Shown: positions 10,717-22,460 of the stretch, piece by piece | Layout of the letters: each line of letters starts with the position of its first letter | How positions within the stretch are numbered: the stretch's first letter is position 1 | Origin: Isoetes taiwanensis | Taxonomy: Eukaryota; Streptophyta; Lycopodiopsida; Isoetales; Isoetaceae | Direction: 5' to 3' | Length of the DNA stretch: 64,000 bases | NCBI GenBank assembly: GCA_021234155.1 | Contig: JAJEKV010000041.1 | Coordinates: forward strand, 5,942,829-6,006,828 | Translations under genes and position numbers: made by a program | The notes under the pieces: model-generated | The model's input: the letters and a program-made list of their open reading frames with translations, nothing else | Databases searched by the model: none | Told to the model about the DNA's origin: nothing

Positions 10717-11207
10717 TTAAACTGCTCAATATAAGACACCAAGAGTTAGGCTCTAGGATAGTAACAAGTTATTGAACAAGAACAGCAGACGCTCTAGTAA
10801 AAAGTAATGGCTTTCTTAGAATCAGATTCAAGAGCGAATGAGTAGAGCAGTCTTCTTTGACCCCCTATCACTCTTCCAGCCATATCTCTCTTTTTCGGAT
10901 GAACCATGGGAAGTGCTACCCCAATTCCGAAACTACACTCCAAGACGGTTTCAAAAAACTAAATATCGCCTCAATCGGAGCTTTGATTGCCGAAATATGT
11001 GTAACTGAAGTTCAGCATCCATTTATAGGTCTTTGCTACGACTTTAGCCCCTTTTTATTTAGCTAAGCCTTTTTAGCATCATTTATGTAGACCATAGGTT
11101 GCCTTTATTGCCTTGCCTTACCAATAATTTGTCAAACTTAGACATCCACGCTAGTCCACCAAGACTAACATCCAAGACCACTCCCCCGAGCTACCATATT
11201 TATATCA
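10717..11207 (-). repeat. 3' partial LTR (U3 and R) of family A
   Basis: On the minus strand it begins TGATAT at 11207, has GGGGGAGTGG near 11190-11178 and a TATA-like ctataaatgg near 11030-11018, and runs to the block containing caataacttgttactatcct at about 10775-10756. The U5 part present in other copies (ctcgagggaggagc) is missing, so the copy stops inside the LTR at about 10717. Confidence 0.65.
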
Positions 11208-11299
11208 ATTTCTCCCTTTCTGAAAAGCAGCTGACCTCAATTGTACCCGTCAACTACAAGTTGAGCACCAACTCAATTCTATAGGTGAGTACCAACACT

Positions 11300-11580
11300 C
11301 CTTTTCTTGTTTAGGTATGAGCAACAACCCATCCCATTCACTTGGATATGGGCAACAACCCATTCCATTTACTTGGACATGAGCAACAACCCATTCCATT
11401 CACTTGGACGAGCAACAACTCTTTCTATTTTCTTGGACAAGAGCACCAACTCTTTTTATTGGACAAGAGCACCAACTCTTTCCATTCTCTTGGACAAGAG
11501 CAATTTCCATTCACTTGAACAAGAGCACCAACTCTTTCCATTCACTTGGACAAGAGCACCTACTCTTTCTATTCTTGAGG
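11300..11580. repeat. Minisatellite, about 31-bp unit
   Basis: Roughly nine imperfect units of the type cttggacaagagcaccaact-ctttccattca. Units vary between acatgagcaacaacccattc and acaagagcaccaactctttc. It lies in the internal region of the short LTR-derived element at 10.7-12.85 kb. Confidence 0.85.
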
Positions 11581-11705
11581 CACCAACCTCAGTCAGTAGC
11601 ATCAACTGCTGCTCAAAATTTTCCATTGAGGCACCAACCTCAGTCAGTAGCATCAACTGCTGCTCAAAATTTTCCATTGAGGCACCAACCTCAATGCAGT
11701 AGCAC
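11577..11705. repeat. 51-bp tandem repeat
   Basis: The unit gaggcaccaacctcagtcag...tcaaaattttccatt is repeated twice exactly, and a third diverged unit follows. The period of 51 is a multiple of three, so any reading frame through it gives a 17-residue repeat, for example EAPTSVSSINCCSKFSI. I see no evidence that it is translated. Confidence 0.9.
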
Positions 11706-12313
11706 CAACTACTGCTCATAATTTTAGACAACAATCTAAAATTATCCTTTGAGGCACTAACCTCAACCATAAGGATGCAATAAGAAATATCTAAAGATTC
11801 TAATCGCAATCCTTAAACATCAATTTCATACTAGACAAGAGGTAATTGATTTGCAATTTGCTCCTCTCCACCTCTTTGTGCTGTTTTCTTCTCAGCCTTA
11901 TTCTCCTCAGCTTCAGAAGTTTCTGCATCTATTTCGTCCATATGCATATTGTGCATTTGAGATTTACTTTCAGTACGTTTTCTAGACTATGGAAAATATT
12001 CCAGTTTTGCAACAGTCTCATTGTAAATCACATGTACTTAATAAATTCATATATTTTTCTGCAACAAAAAGGAATTTGCGATACAGAGGAGCTACTCTAG
12101 AAGGTTCTTTTGCTTTTAAGAGAATCAGATTGGTAATAAATTAAATCCATGGAGAGAAATCATTTGGGTTCTCAGGATAAGGGATTCTATTCTAGTTTGC
12201 AATCACCAGCAAAACCAGGTGACTTACAAATATCAAGAATAGTCAAAATAAGAATCTCTATTCCAGTTTACAATCTCCAGTCCAACCGAATGACTTGCAA
12301 ATGTCAAGAATAG

Positions 12314-12329
12314 CCAAGCTCTAATACCA
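12314..12329 (-). other. Primer-binding site of the short LTR-derived element
   Basis: The minus strand reads TGGTATTAGAGCTTGG, one change (C to T) from the initiator tRNA-Met primer-binding motif. It lies directly beside the family A LTR piece at 12331-12850. Confidence 0.65.
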
Positions 12330-12330
12330 A

Positions 12331-12850
12331 TTCTTATGGATCACACCAATGAACCATACCTTTTATATCCCTGAAACCTTATTTAAGACTTCTCAGTCAA
12401 TTCATGGTCTCCAATCTGTAATCCATCCAGAATTCTGTAATCCATCTAGAATTGCTACATAATCCTCAATCGAACTGTTAGCAATGACAAAAAGATCCCT
12501 ATTTGAAATAAACATAGAATACGAGTTACACCAATAACTCAGATTGTCCAAGCTTTAGTTCACCCAAACCAACGCTAGATCCAGATACAATAACCAATCT
12601 ATGGTAGTTCACCGCCCAACCGGGTCAATCGTGCTAAGAACTGGCAGAATTATGGCAAGGCCTAACAATCAGCTTCCACTGGTAGCTCCTCCCTCGAGCT
12701 AGCAGTCCTCAATATAAGACACAAAGAGTTAGGCTCTAGGATAGTAACAAGTTATTGAACAAGAACAACAAAAGCTCTAGGAAAAAGTAATGGCTTTCTT
12801 ATCAGATTCAAGAGCGAATGAGTAGAACAGTCTTCTTTGATCCCCATCAC
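12331..12850 (-). repeat. 5' partial LTR (R and U5) of family A
   Basis: The reverse complement matches the 53.87-54.21 kb copy over long blocks, including tagctcgagggaggagctac and tcttgttcaataacttgtta. It ends beside the primer-binding site. The U3 and TATA box found in full copies are absent: the piece starts at 12850 in the middle of the LTR (gtgatggggatcaaagaaga). Confidence 0.7.
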
Positions 12851-15170
12851 GGAGAAGGCATATCTAGAAGAGCGAGTTCATGATCTGATAAATCAGTGTT
12901 GTTTATTATGCCTATTAAATTACTTAATGCAAGTGTACATCTTCAGTTGCATGCTAGATTATTCATATGTATTGTGCTTACAACTTATGCTTTTGCAGTA
13001 TAGGTTGTCCCAGAGAATTGAATTGAATGGGTTCTTCACTGGAATAGTTGTCCATCATAAGTAATTCTCAGCAACAACATATTATCGAGAATGGAAATTT
13101 CTGCATTGTATATGTTCCTGAAGCATGATCTCCGAAACCATACAATGTTCGCATTATATAAAGACCCCTAACTTTTAACTACAATCGAATACAAAACACC
13201 AGCATTCCTTTACTTGTTGCTATCGCTATGGATTTTCCAAGCTAATACTAGATCCACCAAGATAAAGTCGAGAAAGGAAGATTTGCGAACAAGATGTTGT
13301 TGGGGAATTCACAGCGGCAAAGCGGTCTTGAGCTCAAGCAAAAGAGATCTTGCCGGCCAATTCCAAGATGATAATAAAAAAAATTTCTAAAGATTATTAT
13401 CAGAAAGATCTATGTTGGAGCCACATAGAAGCTGATTCCTGGTGGCATTGTTCTATTATTTGACAACTCATTCAATTGTTTTAGGATATGGATTATGGTT
13501 TCAAGAATTGTTATTTTTACATCCATATCCTGGAATCCCCTGTTATTGTGCTACATATTCCAAAAAATTGACTTCTATCCATTCCTAAAAGGTGGACGCA
13601 GTGGCAGGTTTTCCTAACACAATTATCTGGAAACTCCTACTGCACTTCTACTGCTCATCAATGCCTTCTTCGAAGGCATGAGATTACTTGACGAAAATTG
13701 GAATAGAAACAAAGTCGTGAATGGATTTTTTTTTTCTTTTTTTCCTTAGCTCAAAAGGGCCTTCAAATATATGCGTGATGACATCTCCACCATCTATTTA
13801 AAATATTTTGCATATTTCAACTCCCTCACTACCACCCCTAGAGTATGCACTTCGTGCAGTCTAAAACCGATAGAATGCATTACATATGTACTAATGTTAT
13901 CTTGCATTCGGATTAGTACCAAAACAATTGTATACAAAAAACAATCGTTTTATATAAAAATTTGGATTTGGATTAGTACCAAAACAATTTGGAATAAAGA
14001 CCGGCTGTATGGAGTTGCCCACAAAGACAAAACAGCCTAGTTTGCAATGGTTTGCAAACCATATGACTTGAATGTTGTTATTTATGGTTTCTCTGGGTAG
14101 GAAACCATTGTGCATTGGGAAGCAGGATTTAGGTCAAATTTGTATGGTTTGTATTTTAGTTAAATGGGTTGTAGTTCTCTCTTTTTTTTTAGAGGTGCAG
14201 GCTTGGGCAGATCCTGGCATGTAGTATAGGATTGTTGGAGTTGCTATTCCAATACGCTCTTATCAATTTTGTCTGATGTCAGTTCTATTTTGTCTTTGTT
14301 GTGCTCTGGAGGTCCGGTCAAGCTTGCGCTACACTTCTTGTCCTTGCCTTGCTTTGTTGTGTTTTTTGCTGAAGTTGCCCATTTCTTTACCTGGTAAGAA
14401 GGCTGCTGCGATTTGACTTTATGTAGCCTTTTACTGGGTTTTCAAGATTTGCTGCATAGATTTGAGCAATATAGTAGATTGAGCATATTTGAGCAACATA
14501 GATTGCTGCATAGACCTCTGGCTCATGTCTATAGATGTGGGCAGAAGAAGGTTCTCTATCTGTCAAGCTATAATTACGAGTATGGCTCTTAGTAGAGCTA
14601 GAGCTGTGATACATGGGAAGGTGAGGAGGTATGACATGTTGTGATGCTCTCATATGAATGCGCACCTGAACTGATCTGGAAACTCTCTTTGATTTTGCTA
14701 CTGTGTGTTAATTTTTTGAGTTTAGTTATTATGTTTTTAAAGTGTGGCGGCGATCGTTTGAACATGTGGTGGTGGTGGCGAGGTGATGATGTCACCACAC
14801 TTGTGGTTTGTGTGCTATGATCCTTGATCAGGAAAAATTGTTATGTTTTATTGATATTAGAATATGAGATTAATGACTTGGAAAAGAGCCTCTTCAGGAT
14901 GGAGATAGAAATGATAAAATTGGATGAGCTTGGGATGGTGATGAGATGTAGAGTTCGTGGAATTGCTGTGTGCTTTTGCAAGTGGCGTTGGATATTGGCA
15001 TGGAGCATCGAACAAAGATGCCTGGTATGATTTCAAATTTCAAGCTCAGGGGCAATACTTGGGTTCGATTCCCAAGAAGCATTATTCGAGTTTGTGTTGG
15101 TGAATTATGTACTAATGTAAAGTTGTAGCTGCTAATATATCTATATTTGTATTGTTTGATGAAGGTGGAT
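12851..15170. other. Intergenic; small direct repeat, no supported gene
   Basis: Only short frames. A pair of AG/GT-bounded stretches at 12851-12895 and 12999-13061 could be exon relics but has no recognisable product. The 20-base block ggattagtaccaaaacaatt occurs at 13909-13928 and again at 13970-13989. Confidence 0.4.
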
Positions 15171-15173
15171 ACA

Positions 15174-15396
15174 CTTCTTATTGTTAAGAGAGTTGTATTT
15201 CTTGATGTGGATAGTAGATAACGGCTAACCATTACATATTCAATATTTTTCCCAAGCATATCTTATTGTTAAGAGAGTTGTATTTCTTGATGTGGATAGT
15301 AGATGGCTAACCATTACATATTCAATATTTTTCTCAAGCATATCTTATTGTTAAGAGAGTTGTATTTCTTGATGTGGATAGTAGATAACGGCTAAC
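15174..15396. repeat. 85-bp tandem triplication, third copy split by a transposon
   Basis: Units begin cttattgttaagagagttgt at about 15176, 15261 and 15344 and continue ...gatgtggatagtagat-(aacg)gctaacc-attacatattcaatat. The third unit stops at gctaac (15396) and resumes at 17911 after the inserted Mutator-like element. Confidence 0.9.
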
Positions 15397-17910
15397 AGGT
15401 GAATACCCTGGTTTTGGTGATTTCATCGCGGTGAATACTTTCCCGCGGAATCACAGACCCTCCGGGAACGGGATCCGTTTCAGAGGCCCCCTTATCCGTA
15501 CCTGACAGTACGGCCGTCCATTTTATACTTCCCCGCGGAATCACAACGGTAGAATACTGTCGGACGGAATCACCATGTAATTATTCCACGTGATGGAATC
15601 ACATTTCCTTGATTCTGCCGGATGGAACCCGTCACTGATTCCACGGCACGGAATCTTGTGGATGATATCTCGCCGGGCGGAATCACAACCTGAAGAATTC
15701 CACCGGACAGAATCACCAACTTGTAATTCCGCCAGACGGAATCACTGACTTGTTATTTCGTCGGACGGAATCACCCCGTTCCACTTCCGCGGGGCGGAAT
15801 CACCATATTCTGATTCCTTCCGATGGAATCACCCCAGATGGGATTCCTCCCGCGGAATCACCCAGATGGAATCACCCACACTTTTATTCTACGCGACGGA
15901 ATCACATGGAATTGATCCTTCGGGGTGGAATCATCATATACCGTAATATTCTCCACCGTGGAATCACCACGTACGATAATATTCTCCCCCCGTGGAATCA
16001 CCGCGTAAATATTCTCCCACGTAGAATCACCGCGATAATATTCTCTCCCGTGGAATCACCACGTATTATTCCTCGGGAAGGAATCACCTGGAGACCTTTG
16101 AATCTGTAATAACTGCAGTCAGGGAGGAAAAATTGGCAGATGGTTCAATCCCAGCAGAAGTTTATGCCTGATTCCATAAAAAATGGTTGAGGATGATTTA
16201 AGCAAAGCCTACGTTACTTGAAGATCATGAAGAAAATTAATACTAAACCAATGGTTGAAAAAAACAAGCTGGGCTACTTCATTTTGTGTGTGCATGTCCA
16301 TTGTTATGCTCGCCCAGAACATTTCTGGTTGGGGATTTGAACCCCTTGCACTGCCCAGAACATTTCTAGTTGGGGATTTGAACCTCCATTATCGGCAATG
16401 CCATGGGCTGCTTCAAAGCAAGAACAAGAAACAACAAACATGCCCGTTTTAAAGCAAGAACAAAAAACATGCCAACAAAATGGAATAGAAACCCATTTCT
16501 CTAGATCCAACACAAACAGAAATTCAAATACGGAACAGGATCTATTTCTGTCACGGGATTCAAACTCTGTCATTAGGATCTATCTCTGTCACAGGAACAA
16601 TGGCCATGCTAGCTTCGGCCATGCTCAGCCAGCATTCCTCCTTCTTAGAAAAAATATGAGATTGCCATTATAGCAAATACAAACACAGTATATCTTATAT
16701 CCCGGCCTAGAGAATAAAGAACTTTGCAACAAACTACGGCTTCTCTGGCAGATGAAACTTCTGGGTATGTCTGATGTGCCTTGTATACCCGGTATTCTTT
16801 GTGGGCAGTGTTGAAATTCTAACCCTTGGAAATTAACAGAAGTCTCACAGCCCAGATGCTAGAAACACGAAAACATGATGCCTATTTCCTGTTCAACATG
16901 TCATGTAGTCTGAAAATGCAGCGCAGAAACATGCCTCAGATCCCACAGACAGTGCTTATTATTTCCCAACAACACCGCCATGGTCCTAAATCCCAGCCTC
17001 CAATATTCCTGCTATCGGACCAGCCTGAAAACGGCGCAAATAAAACAAAGAAAACATGCCTGTGCGGGGATAAAACCTGCCGGAACATGGTCACTTTGGA
17101 GCAAAACCAAAACCATGCCCTTTTGCAACTTCCCCAAAATGCCCAATGCAAGGGAAAGGAAAGATAAGCCGGAAAACCCAAAAAAACCTCGTATAAGCTT
17201 CTGCAACCAGATCGGACTTGTTTGAGTATGTGAAAGATTGGAACTGATGCGGCAAAGAATACATCCAAACTGCTTCAGAAATCCACAACCCAAGAATGAT
17301 CAAGAAGGGCAAAAACAGCTACGGACCCATTTGTAAGGAAAGGGCAGCTTGAAAAAACTGGGTCTGTTCTCCATAGCTATGGAAAAAGGGGAAACGGCGG
17401 GAGGATTGAGTTCTGTTAATGCTTGGAGGGCTGCGCCCGCATAGGCAACAACATAAAAAAAATAAGAGAAGGAAGAACGCCCTTGTTTTCCGCCATAGCC
17501 ATGTTGCCGAATCTCCTCAACCCCAGCCTGTCCAATTGGCATCTTATCGCGAGAGCAAGCTGCCATAGCCAGCACTAGCTGAAAAACATTCCAGAAAAAT
17601 ATATGAAAAATATGACGGTCAAAAATTTGAATTTCGAATAACAGATATTCCAGATGGTGATTCTGCCGTGTGGAATAAATGGGCGATGATTCCATCCGGC
17701 GGTATTTTGCGGAGGTGATTCCGCCGAAAGGTATAAAACGGACGGCCAGGACTGACCCTGTAAACGAATGGCTGAGATCCATCAAAAGGTACACCTAAAG
17801 GTACACGTACGAATAACAGGGCCTCCAGAACGGATCCGCAGGAGAGTATTCCGAAGGAGAGTATTCACCGCGACAAAATCACCAAAACCAGGATAAGAAT
17901 ATTTTCACCC
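15397..17910. mobile_element. Non-autonomous Mutator-like element (MULE), 2.5 kb
   Basis: The ends are inverted repeats. The left end reads AGGTGAATACCCTGGTTTTG. The right end, read inward on the minus strand, is GGGTGAAAATATTCTTATCC followed by TGGTTTTGGTGATTTTGTCG. Similarity continues for about 150 bp, including gcggtgaatac and ggccgtcc...ttttatac. The element is flanked by an exact 9-bp duplication ACGGCTAAC (15388-15396 and 17911-17919), the target-site length of the Mutator superfamily. No transposase frame is present. The interior holds a GGAATCAC array and unassigned sequence that may be captured DNA. Confidence 0.88.
15440..16090 (+). repeat. GGAATCAC motif array inside the MULE
   Basis: About seventeen copies of GGAATCAC or a one-base variant occur every 20-40 bases, usually preceded by a C/G-rich half such as ttccgccggac. 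The array is subterminal at the left end. A shorter inverse-orientation set (gtgattctgcc, gtgattccgcc) lies near the right end at 17655-17725. Confidence 0.85.
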
Positions 17911-17919
17911 ACGGCTAAC

Positions 17920-19175
17920 CATTAAATATTCAATATTTTTCCCCAGAATATTTTTGTACTGTTGATATTCCAATTTTATTTATGCTTTCCATCATAGCAG
18001 CTAGGATTAGCTTCAAATAGAATCTTCCAAGTAGGTTCGGGCCAGGATTTATTTTTTCGCCGCATTAGCAAACTCTGGTATTATGCTAAATAATAACCAA
18101 TTGATGATTAAGTTTCATTGAATCAGGTCACAAGAGTTTTCTGATCACCTTTCAGTAATCACCTTTCTTGGCATTGGCAAAATTGCAAAGTAACATTCTA
18201 TTTTTATGGCAATTGAACCAAGGACACTACTTTTTATGCCTGGTGAAACTGCCAGGTTCAATTTCTCTGGAGGGGGGACTATCTTGTGTTCCAACACAAA
18301 ACTATCCAACTAGTTCCAACCCACTGTGATGAAGTTTGAACCCAAATATGCTGCCCTAGGAAATGACACCATGCATGCCTGACTAACAATTAAACATAAA
18401 GCTGGTTGAACATCTGGACATCATAAGTATGTTACAAACGGCATCTTCCTTTCTGCTTATGAATGCTAGGGTTGATTTCCATCCTGCTGACAGTTTTGCT
18501 AAAATCTCACACAAATGTAACTTTATCAAGGAAGACCTTTATCGACAAGTGAAGCTGCTCATCTAAAAATCTCCATTGTCCCCATATTTACAGGAGATGC
18601 AGTACTACGCATGAAGACAAGTCAGTCCAAAACTACAGCACACACCTAAGAATGAGATGCTATTGCAACCTGGTGTCAATATATCACCCTCTGCTTTCCT
18701 TACCAAACAAACTACATTGACAACCTAATGTGTATTAGATCTTCGTTCCCCTCCAGCAGCCCAGACATACGTCTTTAAATAATGAATGCACCAGACTTAT
18801 AAGGAATCAATAGCGTCCAGCTCAAAGATTTCCAAAGAATGCAACCTTCAATTATGTCCATATAACACTTTTTAATGTTTTCCCCAACAGAAATAATAAG
18901 AATTTAGCAATGTCTCAGATTTGAAGCATCAGATCAGAATCCACAAATGATAGATGAATTTGAATCCTTACATATGTAAGGCTTTTAAGTTATAGTGTTG
19001 GGGTCTCAGATGCAGAATTCACTCACATGACGCACCTTTATTTAAATAACAAAAGATAATCCCAGCAATTCTCCATGTCAGTATCCTGAAGCAACTGCAC
19101 CTGATTGTTATAATAGAGAATGCTCTACTATCAACTCCACATGAAACATGTCTTGGAAAACCCTAAATTCCTTAC
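17920..19175. other. Intergenic downstream of COX5C
   Basis: The first 40 bases complete the split tandem repeat. The rest is AT-rich with no gene, repeat or RNA that I can support. The part near 19175 would hold the COX5C 3' UTR. Confidence 0.45.
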
Positions 19176-19521
19176 CTAGCTTTTCACTTCAACAGTTATA
19201 TCCCCCTTCTTCAAAGCCGCATAGAACTCTGCCGCCTTGCGTTTTTCATTTATATGATACATCTTCCAAATTGAGCCTCCTGTAAAGGAAGAGAAGGCAT
19301 TACAATCAGATCTGAACACGCTAATGGGTAATAAAAAAAATGCAGCACGCCAAAAAAGTTCTAGCTAAGAAAGCCCAACAGAAAGAAAATTACCCTAACA
19401 AAAAGGAGAAATGAAGAAACTTACCGACGGCACCAAGAGAGAGACCCGTAAGAATCTCAAAGACAACACTTGGGGCTCCAGGTTTTGAGGCCGCATGAGC
19501 GAGTCTTGCAGCTCCACCCAT
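19176..19521 (-). CDS. COX5C: Cytochrome c oxidase subunit 5c
   Basis: This small nuclear gene encodes a 66-residue subunit of mitochondrial complex IV, located in the inner membrane. Exon 1 is 19521-19425 (MGGAARLAHAASKPGAPSVV then FEILTGLSLGAVG). The intron is 19424-19280, with GTAAG at its start and TTTACAG at its end, phase 1. Exon 2 is 19279-19176 (GGSIWKMYHINEKRKAAEFY then AALKKGDITVEVKS, stop TAG). The pattern RxAHA..KxPSVV.EI..G..LG...G..WKM.H.NE.RK...FY..L.KG.I.V is that of plant COX5C, whose usual length is about 63-64 residues. The hydrophobic stretch from FEIL to GGSIW is the expected single membrane segment. No lesions are visible. Similar plant genes often have a leader intron, but I could not place one. 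It was recognised by splicing two short frames. Confidence 0.93.
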
Positions 19522-22235
19522 TTCTTACTTCGGCGGCGACAGAGTAGACCAAACCTATTACGATAAGAAGTTATGCAAGATATAATACTTGGCACGATAT
19601 ATATATTCGCAAATCGCTAATTTTTGGGTTGTTTGAAGGGCAAACCCTTTGGGAAGTGGGTTAGGAATATGCTGTTGGATGCCGGTGGATGTACTATTTC
19701 GAATGCCCATATGGAAAACCCGAGCGCATTATGGCGGTGTTAATGAAGGGCTCCTTTGTCGTCGATTTCCGTAGGACAAAGTTAGAGCGCCATCAACTGA
19801 CCACAATGCTTCTCCATAGTTGCCTGCATCTCTTTTGGGTTCTAAGCATCAGATTAAAAGGTGTTTTGGTATGATTTGCAGCACTCTATTATCTAGTATA
19901 ATGCCAGCTTGATCATAAAAAAATGCCTATTTTTGCACTGATGAGAACGAACATGAACTCTTCGCCGCTGTTACAGAGCGTAAATTGGGTTTTTTTTTTC
20001 TTAATTCTGTAGAAGACTAAATCTTCAAATTCGACACAAGGAAGAATGGGGGAAATATGGAAAAGTTGTAAAACTGTCTGCCTTTTGTAGAGGAGTGGGG
20101 CATTCAGGTATGGATCCATAGCTAGGCCAGCAACAACGCAAATAGCAGACAGAGGCCAAGCCACTAACAAAAATCCTTGATTTGTACATTGTCTCCAAAG
20201 AACTAACAAAATCCTTGGTCTTGAAGCAAAGATTATGACCCAAATGGGGTGCTAATCCTTTGGCATAATGATTGGATGTGGGTCTTGCATGCGAGGGAAG
20301 AATAAGTATCATGCGATTCTTACTTGTGATTGCTTTCTTGTTGAGCAACCCACAGTGCGATAGCAGATCATTTCATTGTAATTTTGTTGATTATGCATCA
20401 GTTTTAGCAGCCGTGTGGCAAGGCAAGATCATAAAGCATCACTGGTAGACATGTGTCCAAGCCTTGCCGCGCATAGGTAGGAGTTTATATTTATATGGAC
20501 CTTCATTGTAAGATTGATTTTATAGAAAAAAATTGCCCTTGTTGAAAGAAAGAACTTGCCCATGTTCAAGACAGATAAGCATAAGTTCTTCACAAAATAA
20601 CAAATTAGACCATCCTTGCTACCATGTTCTTCAAGTCTGCAATTATCTAAATGAACAAGGTATTGTCGCATGGAGGGTTGCCCATTGCTCAGAAGGTTCC
20701 AAAAGTGTTGAGCCTTACAACTTTACAGAAGGCAAATGAGACAATTGCACCATATTGTTAGCTTATTCACGTCTAAAACTAATAGCCAATTTATGCAAAT
20801 AACCTCAACTCTAAAACAAGGAAAGCAGGCAGAAGAAGTAAAAATCCAAGCTTTTATGAAATAAGTGAAGGAAGAATGCAGTGCAAATGCCATGGCAACC
20901 ATCATAGGAAGAATGATATACAAGATGTCTGCATTTAATCGAAGCTTATTAGAACATGGACTTCAGTCCATGCTTACAAGGAAACAATCAAGTCCATAAG
21001 AACCTGAGACAAGCAATGATATAAGCAGCAAGAGGAAAACAAAACAAAACAAAGAAAAGGAATAGTTATGAAAGAACAAAAGAACATAAACCTTAGACAT
21101 TGTGACCTTTAGTTGATCCACCAGACCCTTCTCTCCTTTGCTCTCAGCTTATTTTAAAAGGCCTTGGACTTCTGCCATAGAAGCCTATATTCGCAATAAT
21201 AAGTAGACGACAAATGCTGAATGATTAGAATAGGGACTTTCAGTATTGATAACTATACTGTTTCTACCAGCTATAGCAGGGTTTTATGAAGCCATAAGAG
21301 TTAACTCCAGAGACTTTCTATTTTTTTGCAAGATGCATCACTTTTAAATCCAACAATAAGAACTAGCATATGATGAGAATCCATGAGTACCTATTATTGC
21401 AAGCATCACCGTTGACATTCTTGAACCAAACCCTCGTTCTTTTAATAGTTAATCAATGTTAATCAAAGGATGCAATGAGGAAGTGAAAAACACCTTGCCT
21501 ATTGCGTCGCCATTTTCTCTGATACACACCCCCTATCTGTCAAAATCATTCCCCTCCTAGTTCCTCAGCTCGCCATAGGCTTCCAAACGAGCTTTTGTTT
21601 GCCATTTTTGCTGCAGTATGACAGCACCCAAACCATCACGAAGTTCTATCTGCTTCAATTAGTAACATATAAAAAAGGATATGTTCTACAAAGGAAGTCT
21701 CAATCGACTGAAATTGCCTATGGAAAGAAAGTCGTGAATGCACCTTTATGTTTGGTCTTAGCTCCAAACGTGATCGTCGCCTTCAAAATGTATCTCTCAT
21801 GGTTTCTCAACCATTTATTTGGAATATAAGTAGGTATTCCATCTCCTTCATTACCATCCCGAGGATATGCCCTTTGGGCAATACTGTTTCCATGACATAA
21901 TAGGGTGAGAAGATGAAGAATGGCAACAAAAGAATTCAAAATATAGCAATGCAGACAGGAAAGGAAAAACTAGATCTAACAGCAAATCCAATGAATATAA
22001 TGGCGAAAAAACTAATAAAAATGGGCATCTACTACTCTGACCCAAACTCTGGCGCTCAAACCCACGACCAACCTGCAAGCCTGCACGACATGCCGACTTG
22101 CTTGAAGCAACTTAAATTCTTAGAATTTATTAAGATGCACATTGAGAGAGAATGCATGACAGAATGGAGTGATAACTCTGGCACCAATAGTGACAAAGTA
22201 AATGTCCTAAGAAATATACTAAATGTGCCGGAGTA
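19522..22235. other. Intergenic, nothing recognised
   Basis: Numerous short frames on both strands, none with a domain or exon structure. The part next to 19521 should contain the COX5C promoter and leader. Confidence 0.45.
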
Positions 22236-22460
22236 ATGGTTTACCAAGAAGATGCCGTAAGGCAAGAACTTGACTGGAGTCACCGAAATGAAAGGCAATG
22301 CTATATCAAAGCTTGGAAGGAACCAGATGGCTATAGCTATGCCCTAAAACTCCCTCGCAAAAGTCGATGTATTGCTAAGCTAAGAACTTTGCTTATATCG
22401 CTGAGGGCCTTACCATTAAATAGGCACATTTGCCAACATATTCTTTCAACTCACCTTTGA

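Noticed and set aside
11307-11721. Overlapping open frames through the minisatellites
   Set aside because: Open in several frames only because the repeats lack stops; no start context, no domain.
15440-16090. CRISPR-like regularly spaced GGAATCAC motif
   Set aside because: The repeat is only 8 bases, spacing is irregular, and it lies inside a plant MULE.
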